From Rhodopseudomonas palustris HaA2 (lineage in GTDB: Bacteria; Pseudomonadota; Alphaproteobacteria; Rhizobiales; Xanthobacteraceae), in contig NC_007778.1 of NCBI RefSeq assembly GCF_000013365.1, positions 2,046,001 through 2,110,000 of the forward strand: DNA of 64,000 nucleotides. The letters are read 5' to 3'. This document shows, in pieces, positions 56,186 through 64,000 of the stretch (its first letter is position 1; each line of letters opens with the position of its first letter). Under the pieces are notes generated by a model. That model did not search any database, had not been told where the DNA came from, and worked only from the letters and a program-made list of their open reading frames with translations. A program made the position numbers and the translations under genes.

Positions 56186-56215
56186 CAAAAAACAAGGCCG
56201 CCCGGAGGCGGCCTT
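56186..56215 (-). terminator. Rho-independent terminator of groESL
   Basis: On the minus strand AAGGCCGCC-TCCG-GGCGGCCTT followed by GTTTTTT, about 40 bases after the groEL stop. Confidence 0.93.
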
Positions 56216-56254
56216 GCGTGATCGATATCGGTGGGAGAGGCGAGGCGCGAGGGC

Positions 56255-57907
<1,653 letters not shown>

Positions 57908-57939
57908 TCAATTTGCTCCTGATGTCTGTTGCGAGGTGA

Positions 57940-58236
57940 TCAGCCGACCACGCCCATGATGTCCGACTCCTTCATGATCAGGAGCTCCTGGCCGTCGAGC
58001 TTGATCTCGGTGCCCGACCATTTGCCGAACAGCACGCGGTCGCCGGCCTTGACGTCGATCGGGATCAGCTTGCCGGCTTCGTCGCGGCCACCCGGACCGA
58101 CGGCGACCACTTCGCCTTCCTGCGGCTTCTCCTTGGCGGAGTCCGGAATGATGATGCCGCCTTTGGTCTTGGTTTCCGCGTCGATGCGCTTCACCACGAC
58201 CCGGTCATGGAGTGGACGAAAATTGAGCTTAGCCAT
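57940..58236 (-). CDS. groES: Co-chaperonin GroES
   Basis: Heptameric lid of GroEL, 98 residues. [20 protein letters not shown] at the start, the mobile loop [18 protein letters not shown] (about residues 20-38), and YFGKWSG-type [20 protein letters not shown]. The ATG at 58236 is fixed by the conserved start; the open frame extends further upstream through the leader without conservation. Confidence 0.97.
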   Translation of the reverse strand: MAKLNFRPLHDRVVVKRIDAETKTKGGIIIPDSAKEKPQEGEVVAVGPGGRDEAGKLIPIDVKAGDRVLFGKWSGTEIKLDGQELLIMKESDIMGVVG

Positions 58237-58316
58237 GGCTGGTCCTGTGCTGTTGCTGGAGGAGATCGGCGTCGAATGCCGGGCGCTGTTCGCGGATGCG
58301 GTTGTCGCCCGCGCTG

Positions 58317-58383
58317 CTGGCAATCGCGCTGCGAGAGTGCTAATTGTTGGTTCCGGAATATGGCTTGACGCTGGTCCTGTCAA
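58317..58383 (-). promoter_or_regulatory. groESL promoter with degenerate CIRCE element
   Basis: On the minus strand TTGACA (58383-58378), 17 bases, TATTCC (58360-58355) forms the promoter; CTTG-N-CCATATT also fits a sigma-32 reading. Downstream, TTAGCACTC-N9-GATTGCCAG (58343-58317) is a CIRCE site with one perfect arm and one with 6 of 9 matches. HrcA repression is therefore likely, perhaps weak. Confidence 0.75.
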
Positions 58384-58535
58384 GTTGAGGGCTTAATAGC
58401 TTGGTGAAGCTGTTGTAGGATTCTCGGCAAACAGATCGGGGCACCGGCATCTTCGCCCGCTGCATTGCCTGCGGCGGCGTTTTGCGCTTGTGTGACCTCA
58501 AGGGGCGCATGGGGATGTTCTCTCGGGGAGACGTT

Positions 58536-59045
58536 ATGATCAGTACAAGCAACGCACGCGCGCCGATGAACCTGGTGATGGCGTCCGTGATGGCGCTGGG
58601 CCTGGGTGCGTGCGGCAGCTTCGGTGGGTTCGGCGGCTCGCAGCCGGCCCAGGTCGCAGAGCCTGCGCCGCCGCCGGAAGTTCCGGCGACGATTCGCGCC
58701 GACGAGATCGTCGGCCGCTGGGGGCTGGCGTCGTTCCAGAATCCGGCGGACCGCGCCCGCACCGAAAAGGCGGCGTTGTCGCAGTGCAAGAATCCCTACG
58801 TGATCGGCGCCGGCGCGAGCGGCGGCGTCATCATGCATCTGGCCGATCAGGCCACGCCGCAGGAACTGCGGCTGAAGGGATCGCCGGGCGGCAAGAACTA
58901 TATCGGCCCGGCCGGCCCGATCGGCGAGCAGGATCGCGAAATTCTGTCGTTCGACGGACGCACGCTGGTGACCCGGTTCCTCGACAAGGATGCCGCCAAT
59001 CGGTATGGAAATATGGTCTATGTGCGCTGTTCCCCGCGCGCCTGA
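58536..59045 (+). CDS. Lipoprotein with AprI/Inh-like domain (tentative)
   Basis: A 169-residue lipoprotein with lipobox LGAC (Cys about residue 28) after a signal peptide. The mature part starts with Gly/Pro-rich linker (SFGGFGGSQPAQVAEPAPPP) and then a domain with IVGRWGLASFQNPADRAR, which resembles the AprI/Inh protease-inhibitor type barrel start. The ATG at 58536 has GGGGAG upstream. It diverges from groES. Domain assignment is tentative; the lipoprotein call is firm. Confidence 0.75.
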   Translation: MISTSNARAPMNLVMASVMALGLGACGSFGGFGGSQPAQVAEPAPPPEVPATIRADEIVGRWGLASFQNPADRARTEKAALSQCKNPYVIGAGASGGVIMHLADQATPQELRLKGSPGGKNYIGPAGPIGEQDREILSFDGRTLVTRFLDKDAANRYGNMVYVRCSPRA

Positions 59046-59083
59046 CGTTTGAGACCATCGAGTCGAGCTGACGCCATGCCTTC

Positions 59084-60292
59084 ATGACCGCGCTGCGTAA
59101 TCTCGGGTTCGGCCCCGGACGCGCGGTCGTCGTTCTGGCGTTCACCCAGATCCTGTGCTGGGGAATCCTGATCTATCCCCCCGTGCTGACGATGCCGCAT
59201 CTGACCGCGGATCGCGGCTGGTCGCTGACCTTCGGCATGGCGGGATTCTCGCTGGCGCTGGTGATCTCCGGGATCATGTCGCCGATCGTCGGCGGCCTGA
59301 TCGACCGGCACGGCGGCAATGTGGTGATGGCGCCGGGCGCACTCGCCGGCGCGCTCGGGCTGGCGCTGCTCGCCACCACCGATGCGCGGCCGATGTACTT
59401 CGTCAGCTGGGCGCTGATCGGCCTATCGATGTCGTCGAGCCTGTACGATCCCGCCTTCGCGACGCTGGCCCGGCTGTTCGGCAGCTCGGCGCGGCGGCAG
59501 ATCACCTTCGTCACCTTCGCCGGCGGCTTCGCCTCGACCGTGGGCTGGCCCGCGACTCATCTGTTGCTCGAGCATGTCGGCTGGCGCGGCACCTATCTGG
59601 TGTTCGCCGCCGTGATGGCGTTCGTCGTCGCGCCGCTGCACGGCTTCGCGTTGCCGAGGACGCCGTCGCCCTCTCACGGCGCGGTGGTGTCCGGACCGCA
59701 TCCGGTGCCGGAGGAGCCGCTGCGGCCGGAAGGGCGGCCGTTCCTGTTGCTGGCGATGGCGTTCGCGCTGCATGCGCTGATCCTGTCGGGCGTCACCTCG
59801 AACCTGCTGTCGATGTTCGAGCGCGGCGGACTCAGCGCCGCCACGGTGGTGACGCTGGGCGCGCTGTTCGGCCCGGCTCAGGTGGCGGCACGGCTGATCG
59901 ATTTTCTGCTGGCGGGCCGCACCCATCCCTTGTGGATCGCGCGCGGCGCGATTGCCCTGATGGCGCTGTCGTTCGCGGTGCTGGCCTTCGTCGGCGTGTC
60001 CGTCCCGGTGGCGGGGCTGTTCTGCATCGCTTTCGGCGCCGCCAACGGGGTGATGACGATCGCGCGAGGCAGCCTGCCGCTGCTGATGTTCGGGCACGCC
60101 GGCTATGGCCGGGTGATCGGGCGGATCGCGCGACCGGCGCTGTTCATCCAGGCGTCGGCGCCGTTCGTGGTCGCGGCCGCGGTGGAGCGGTTCTCAGACG
60201 CCGCGGTGATCGAGGTCGGGATGCTGGCGGCGCTGGCCGGGCTCGGCTGCTTCCTGCTGATCCGGCCGCCGCAGCCGGCGTCGCGGCGCTGA
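59084..60292 (+). CDS. Major facilitator superfamily transporter
   Basis: A 402-residue MFS transporter with 12 predicted membrane helices. The first helix starts VVVLAFTQILCWGILIYP; the MFS motif between helices 2 and 3 appears as GGLIDRHGGNVVM (about residues 70-82), and FVSWALIGLSMSSSLYDPAF marks helix 4. It resembles the oxalate/formate (OFA) or monocarboxylate-type branch, but substrate cannot be inferred. It is 38 bp after the lipoprotein gene. Confidence 0.85.
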   Translation: MTALRNLGFGPGRAVVVLAFTQILCWGILIYPPVLTMPHLTADRGWSLTFGMAGFSLALVISGIMSPIVGGLIDRHGGNVVMAPGALAGALGLALLATTDARPMYFVSWALIGLSMSSSLYDPAFATLARLFGSSARRQITFVTFAGGFASTVGWPATHLLLEHVGWRGTYLVFAAVMAFVVAPLHGFALPRTPSPSHGAVVSGPHPVPEEPLRPEGRPFLLLAMAFALHALILSGVTSNLLSMFERGGLSAATVVTLGALFGPAQVAARLIDFLLAGRTHPLWIARGAIALMALSFAVLAFVGVSVPVAGLFCIAFGAANGVMTIARGSLPLLMFGHAGYGRVIGRIARPALFIQASAPFVVAAAVERFSDAAVIEVGMLAALAGLGCFLLIRPPQPASRR

Positions 60293-60310
60293 GGCTCACC
60301 GCGGCGGCCG

Positions 60311-60346
60311 AAACAAAACGCCCCGGTCCTGATCTGAACCGGGGCG
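60311..60346 (-). terminator. Rho-independent terminator of cheZ
   Basis: On the minus strand CGCCCCGGT...ACCGGGGCG followed by TTTTGTTT, about 30 bases after the cheZ stop. Confidence 0.85.
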
Positions 60347-60376
60347 CTTGAAAGCCGTGGCGAGCGAAGCGTGCGA

Positions 60377-61159
60377 TCAGTTGAACATCGCGTCGATGTC
60401 GTCCTGCGAGGCGTGTCCCTCGTCGTCGAGCTTCGGCCCGTTGAGCAGCCGGTCGTCGCCTTCGCGGGTGTCGACGATCGGCGGCGCGTGCGCCTTGATC
60501 GCGTCGACGCCGCCCCAGATGTCCATCATCGTGATGATGTGATGTTCGATGAACTTCATCGTGGTCATCACCTTGCTGATGCGCTGGCCGGTGAGGTCCT
60601 GGAAGTTGCAAGCCTCGAAGATCGCGATGACGCGTTCCTGGATCTCTTCGCTCAGCGCCTTCTGCTGATCGACAGAGGTGACCTTGCCGAGCGCGGTGGC
60701 CGCCTGATCGATCGCTTCGGCGGCCTCGAGGATCTGCTGGGTGGCTTCCTCGGTGCCGCCGACGACGGCGCCGAGTTCGCCGTTGACCTTGGCCATCTCC
60801 TCGCCGTTGAAGCTCTTGGTGTGCAGCACCGCGATCTCGCGCTTGGTCTGGTCGATCGCGTTGTGGATCAGGTCGAGTTCGACCCTGAGCTTCTCGAACT
60901 GTTCGATCTGAGCGCGGTAGGTCGCGAGCAGTGCCTTGGCTTCCGCGGCCTCTGCGGCCGCGGCCGCGTTGATCTGCTGCGTGCCGCTGCCGGTGGCGAC
61001 GGCTCCGCCTCCGCCGCCGACGATCTGCGAGCGGATCGCGCGCAGCTCCGCCATGATGTCGTGGTGAGTCGGCCCCGCTTCACAGTCGATCGGTGCGAGC
61101 GGGGGCGCGCTGCCGAGCGTGAGTTCTTCGATCCGGAAGCGCTTGCGTGGAAGTGACAT
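60377..61159 (-). CDS. cheZ: Chemotaxis protein phosphatase CheZ
   Basis: Phosphatase that dephosphorylates CheY-P. The 260-residue protein has a helical core and the catalytic motif FEACNFQDLTGQRISKVM, in which D188 and Q192 (DLTGQ) correspond to D143 and Q147 of E. coli CheZ. It ends in the CheY-binding peptide ASQDDIDAMFN. The ATG at 61159 has AGGATGAG before it. There are no other che genes nearby. Its promoter region has a TTAA-N7-TTGC site. Confidence 0.94.
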   Translation of the reverse strand: MSLPRKRFRIEELTLGSAPPLAPIDCEAGPTHHDIMAELRAIRSQIVGGGGGAVATGSGTQQINAAAAAEAAEAKALLATYRAQIEQFEKLRVELDLIHNAIDQTKREIAVLHTKSFNGEEMAKVNGELGAVVGGTEEATQQILEAAEAIDQAATALGKVTSVDQQKALSEEIQERVIAIFEACNFQDLTGQRISKVMTTMKFIEHHIITMMDIWGGVDAIKAHAPPIVDTREGDDRLLNGPKLDDEGHASQDDIDAMFN

Positions 61160-61452
61160 CGGCTCATCCTGTTTACAGGCCATTGCGTCTTTGTAGTACC
61201 ATCTGTTTAACGGTGCGTTGCCAGTGCGGAACCTGCAGACGATTAGTCTGCTCGGCGCGGATACTTCCGATTAACCATCGCGTCGCGGATTCATCCAAAA
61301 TAAACGCTGTGCGCAAGAAGCGCCGCGATTGTCGACGTGGTGAATCCAAAACGCGTCGGCGTTTACCAAACCGATCCGGTTTTGGTTTCTGATCCGTTGC
61401 GTTCACCGGCGCCTTCGGGCGCGTCCCCGACGAAACAGTTCAGAGTACGTCG
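61160..61452. promoter_or_regulatory. Divergent region between cheZ and the L,D-transpeptidase gene
   Basis: TTAA-N7-TTGC at 61207-61221 (one mismatch from the CtrA box) and TTAACCAT at 61271-61278, 48-120 bases before the cheZ start. No gene or strong -35/-10 pair is evident. The hairpin GGCGCC-TTC-GGGCGC near 61408-61422 lies just before the transpeptidase start. Confidence 0.35.
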
Positions 61453-62244
61453 ATGTTCAGGAAAACCACCCTCGCTTTGCTGACAAGTGTGTCCTGTGTT
61501 GCCGCCGGACTGCCGCAGGCGGCGGCCTACGAGACCCCGCCCGCCCCCGAGCCCGCGGTGATCTACGGAGCCCGCCAGGCGCCGCAGCCCGTGCCGGTCC
61601 GCACCGTTTCGGCCCAGCGCTCCAACATGGGCGGCGGCTTCATCGAGTTCCTGTTCAGCGACGGCGGCGAGCGGCCCAACTCGGGTTACTACGAGCAGCC
61701 GTCCGACGATCAGCAGCGGCGCTATCTGCCGCCGATGGATCCGCAGGCGCCGATGCAGATGCGCCAGCAGGAGGCGATCGATCCGGCGCGGCCGGCGTTC
61801 GATCCGCGTTACGAAAAGCAGATCGTCGATTACCAGGGCAACGAGAAGCCGGGTACCATCGTGGTCGATACGCCGAACAAGTTTCTCTATCTGGTGCAGG
61901 GCGACGGCCGCGCGCTGCGCTACGGCATCGGCGTCGGCCGGCCGGGCTTCACCTGGTCGGGCGTCAAGACCATCTCCGCCAAGCGCGAGTGGCCGTCCTG
62001 GACGCCGCCGAAGGAAATGCTGGCACGGCGCCCCGACCTGCCGCGCTTCATGGAGGGCGGCCCCGAGAATCCGCTCGGCGCCCGCGCGATGTATCTTGGC
62101 TCGTCGCTGTATCGCATCCACGGCTCCAACGAGCCGTGGACGATCGGCACCAACGTCTCGTCCGGCTGCATCCGGATGCGCAACGAGGACGTCATCGACC
62201 TCTACGGTCGCGTCAATGTCGGCGCGCGGGTGGTGGTGATCTGA
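61453..62244 (+). CDS. L,D-transpeptidase (YkuD family)
   Basis: Periplasmic enzyme that crosslinks peptidoglycan or links outer-membrane proteins to it. The 263-residue precursor has a signal peptide (1-25, ending AAAYE), a Pro/Gln-rich linker, and the YkuD domain: IVVDTPNKFLYLVQGDGRAL, H223 in YRIHGSNEPW and the nucleophile Cys239 in SSGCIRMRNEDVIDLY. The ATG is the start of the signal peptide. A hairpin lies just downstream. Confidence 0.94.
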   Translation: MFRKTTLALLTSVSCVAAGLPQAAAYETPPAPEPAVIYGARQAPQPVPVRTVSAQRSNMGGGFIEFLFSDGGERPNSGYYEQPSDDQQRRYLPPMDPQAPMQMRQQEAIDPARPAFDPRYEKQIVDYQGNEKPGTIVVDTPNKFLYLVQGDGRALRYGIGVGRPGFTWSGVKTISAKREWPSWTPPKEMLARRPDLPRFMEGGPENPLGARAMYLGSSLYRIHGSNEPWTIGTNVSSGCIRMRNEDVIDLYGRVNVGARVVVI

Positions 62245-62264
62245 GCCGCTGCGCCACTCACGAC

Positions 62265-62288
62265 AACGGCCGCCCGTGGGCGGCCGTT
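62265..62288. terminator. Hairpin between converging L,D-transpeptidase and DUF2076 genes
   Basis: AACGGCCGCCC-GT-GGGCGGCCGTT, 11-bp perfect arms, 20 bases after the transpeptidase stop. Plus side is followed by TTCAGG, so U-tract is short; it could serve both directions. Confidence 0.65.
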
Positions 62289-62318
62289 TCAGGTCGGGCT
62301 GTGGCGAACCCGGGCGGC

Positions 62319-63167
62319 TCAGGCGAAGTCGCTGTCGCCGCCGCCGTCGAAATCCGAATCCAGATCCATGTCGTCCTGGTCGTAGCCGGCGTCCGCGACC
62401 TGATCGCGATCGCCGTTCGATCCCGGATCCATCGCGCTCTGGCGCGACGAACCGCCGTCGTCGACGCCGCCGCGCTGTGAGCCGATGTCGCCCAGGCCGG
62501 CCTGTTGCGCGAGGTTGCCGCCCGAGGACTCGCCGCCCCACGGGCTCTGGGTGCCGCCGCCGAGGCCGGACTGATCGGCCATGCTCTGCTGGCCGCTGCC
62601 GCCGCCCATCATGCCGCGGATGCTCGACAGCAGCAGCGAGCCGCCGACCACGCCCGCTGCCGCCGCCGCCGCGGTGCCGAGGAACGATCCACCGCCACCG
62701 CCGGCCGGAGAAGGCGCGCCGCCACCGAACGGACCACCGAATCCGCCGCCCTGCTGCGGCGCGTATTGGCCGGGGGAAGGTTGCCCCATCTGCTGCTGAC
62801 CCAGCACCTGCCCGGTATTCCAGGCCGGCCGGCCGCCGCCAGTGCCGGGAGGCGGCACGTTCGGGACCGAACTGCGCTGCTGCGGCTGGCTTTGGCCGAA
62901 GATCGTATCCCGCATCGTGTCGAGGAAGCCGCCGCCGCGATGGGCCTCGGTTTCGTTCTGGCCTTCCAGTTCCTGGATGCGGTCGTGAGCGCGCTTCAGC
63001 GCCTCGTCCTGCACCAGCACGGTCTGCACCAGCCCATAGATCGCGTTGGGCGCAATCCGCTGGCCCTGGGCGATCGCCGCGGCTGCGTCCGGATCGCGCG
63101 GCGCGGATTCGAGGCGGGCGAGCCTTTCGAACAGATCGTCCACAAGCTGGCGCTCTTGCGGTGTCAT
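62319..63167 (-). CDS. DUF2076 family protein
   Basis: A 282-residue protein of the DUF2076 family, unknown in function. The N-terminal part is helical: MTPQERQLVDDLFERLARLE, then IYGLVQTVLVQDEALKRAHDRI (about residues 45-70). The middle is Gln/Gly/Pro-rich, with a Gly/Ala hydrophobic stretch LGTAAAAAAGVVGGSLLLSS, and the tail is Asp-rich (DQDDMDLDSDFDGGGDSDFA). The ATG at 63167 fits the conserved start; an ATG seven codons upstream is less likely. Seen as an envelope-associated periplasmic ligand-like protein in relatives; role unproved. Confidence 0.88.
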   Translation of the reverse strand: MTPQERQLVDDLFERLARLESAPRDPDAAAAIAQGQRIAPNAIYGLVQTVLVQDEALKRAHDRIQELEGQNETEAHRGGGFLDTMRDTIFGQSQPQQRSSVPNVPPPGTGGGRPAWNTGQVLGQQQMGQPSPGQYAPQQGGGFGGPFGGGAPSPAGGGGGSFLGTAAAAAAGVVGGSLLLSSIRGMMGGGSGQQSMADQSGLGGGTQSPWGGESSGGNLAQQAGLGDIGSQRGGVDDGGSSRQSAMDPGSNGDRDQVADAGYDQDDMDLDSDFDGGGDSDFA

Positions 63168-63286
63168 GATGGTCTCCCTCAGGATCATCGTTGCTCCGCG
63201 CGACGCAGCCCGCCGGATGCGGCGCGACGCGCGCGAGTGCTGAAAAATGTAGGGAGCGGGCCGGGCCGCAATAAGTCCCGGGCGGA

Positions 63287-64000
63287 TTAATTTTCGGTAG
63301 GAGAGGGCGAGGCGGCCGGTCGCGCCAGCGTCACATTGTGCTCCGCCAGCAGCGGCAGGAAGCGGTCGCCGGCGAGAAAGGCGTGTTCGCGCTCGCGCTG
63401 ATCGGTGAACGGATCGAGGCTGATCAGCACATCATCGACGAAGCCGGGGTGACACATCACCAGCCCGCCGTCCGGCAGGCCGTCGAGAAACGAGGTCAGG
63501 AGTTTCTCGAAGTCGGTCTCGCGGGAGAAATCATAGGCGCCGGCAAAACCCGGATTGAAGGCGAGGCCGGCTTGCGCCGCGCGTTTGCGGAACGGGGCGC
63601 TCAGCACATCGAGCAGCAATGGTTTCGGCGCGCCGAGCCGCTGCGCCAGCGGCTGCGCCCGGCCGCATTGCCGGACCCAGGCGTGCGGCGCCAGCGCCTG
63701 AACCACGCCGACGAAGGCGTCGCGGACCTGCGGAAACAGCTGCACGTGCTGGTGGCCGTCGACGTAGTCCGGCATCCGCCCGAAGCGTTCGGCGAAGGCT
63801 TCGAGCTGCGCCGTCAATTCGGCGGCGATGACGTGCCGGTCGTGCCGGCGCAACAAGGTGCCGCGCAGCTTGCGGCCGAGCGGCAGGAAGATGCCGCCAT
63901 GCAGCGGGTGGTAGTGCATCGTCAGCGGCGAGAACGGCGCGGTCAGCGTCGCATGCAGGCCGATGGCGCAATCGGGATTGGCCGTGGTCGCATCCAGCAG
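63287..64000 (-). CDS. ChbG/HpnK-like carbohydrate deacetylase, 5' end outside window
   Basis: YdjC/ChbG-type metal-dependent deacetylase. Reading the minus strand from the edge gives DCAIGLHATLTAPFSPL (motif GLH-x-TLT), then DYVDGHQHVQLFPQVRD with the metal-binding His pair, and LVMCHPGFVDDVLISLDPF. About 237 residues are visible; the N-terminal Asp-Asp motif is missing with the start. In this group HpnK deacetylates hopanoid GlcNAc intermediates; without neighbours I cannot separate HpnK from ChbG. Confidence 0.85.
   Translation of the reverse strand: MLDATTANPDCAIGLHATLTAPFSPLTMHYHPLHGGIFLPLGRKLRGTLLRRHDRHVIAAELTAQLEAFAERFGRMPDYVDGHQHVQLFPQVRDAFVGVVQALAPHAWVRQCGRAQPLAQRLGAPKPLLLDVLSAPFRKRAAQAGLAFNPGFAGAYDFSRETDFEKLLTSFLDGLPDGGLVMCHPGFVDDVLISLDPFTDQREREHAFLAGDRFLPLLAEHNVTLARPAASPSPTEN

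Overview
The window looks like a chromosomal segment of a purple non-sulfur or rhizobial alphaproteobacterium, closest in style to Rhodopseudomonas palustris or Bradyrhizobium. The reasons are high GC, a Tad/Cpa pilus locus, a urea-transport plus urease cluster, split tol-pal genes, a free-standing CheZ, groESL with a CIRCE-like site, and many short palindromic intergenic repeats of the type common in that family. Genus is inferred from gene content and protein style, not from a search.

Layout. 1-5.5 kb: start of a Tad (Flp) pilus locus (cpaC, cpaB, cpaA and Flp pilin on minus; a CpaC-N-domain protein and two TadE-like pseudopilins on plus). 5.6-7.9 kb: a minus-strand cold-shock/RNA group (RhlE-type helicase, a long IF-1, CspA). 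8.3-19 kb: a nitrogen cluster with a textbook sigma-54 promoter, urtABCDE and ureDAB-[MESH1-like hydrolase]-ureC, with palindromic repeats in most of the gaps; ureEFG are not in the window. 19.3-22.8 kb: YciI-like protein, TetR regulator, DUF2852 protein behind a palindromic operator, and an ECF41 sigma factor fused to a SnoaL-like domain and coupled to an AhpD-like protein behind a match to the ECF41 promoter. 23-33.5 kb: tolQRAB, then a GGDEF-EAL protein and a FeeM-like N-acyltransferase lying between tolB and pal, then pal, cpoB, tilS. 33.7-38.3 kb: ftsH, a LuxR-type regulator, an amidase. 38.3-40.5 kb: a tightly overlapping minus-strand trio (wHTH + PD-(D/E)XK-like protein, ParA/MinD-type ATPase, small Lys-tailed protein), the best candidate for an undescribed system. 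40.7-47 kb: azlCD, TetR, glcDEF. 47-50.6 kb: a histone-H1-like protein with 15-bp tandem repeats, a TorF-type porin, and a gene-poor repeat-rich stretch. 50.6-64 kb: BclA/YddA-like ABC transporter, META-like protein, CrtI-like oxidoreductase, secreted unknown, groEL/groES, lipoprotein, MFS, cheZ, L,D-transpeptidase, DUF2076 protein and a partial ChbG/HpnK-like deacetylase.

How they fit together: urea is imported by UrtABCDE and hydrolysed by UreABC, with expression probably under nitrogen control through sigma-54. TolQRAB-Pal-CpoB spans the envelope and supports division. Several genes with envelope, pilus, c-di-GMP or chemotaxis roles have TTAA-N7-TTAA-like sites, which suggests cell-cycle (CtrA) control. 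GlcDEF oxidises glycolate, which in an autotroph would salvage RuBisCO oxygenase products. No rRNA, tRNA or CRISPR array was recognised.
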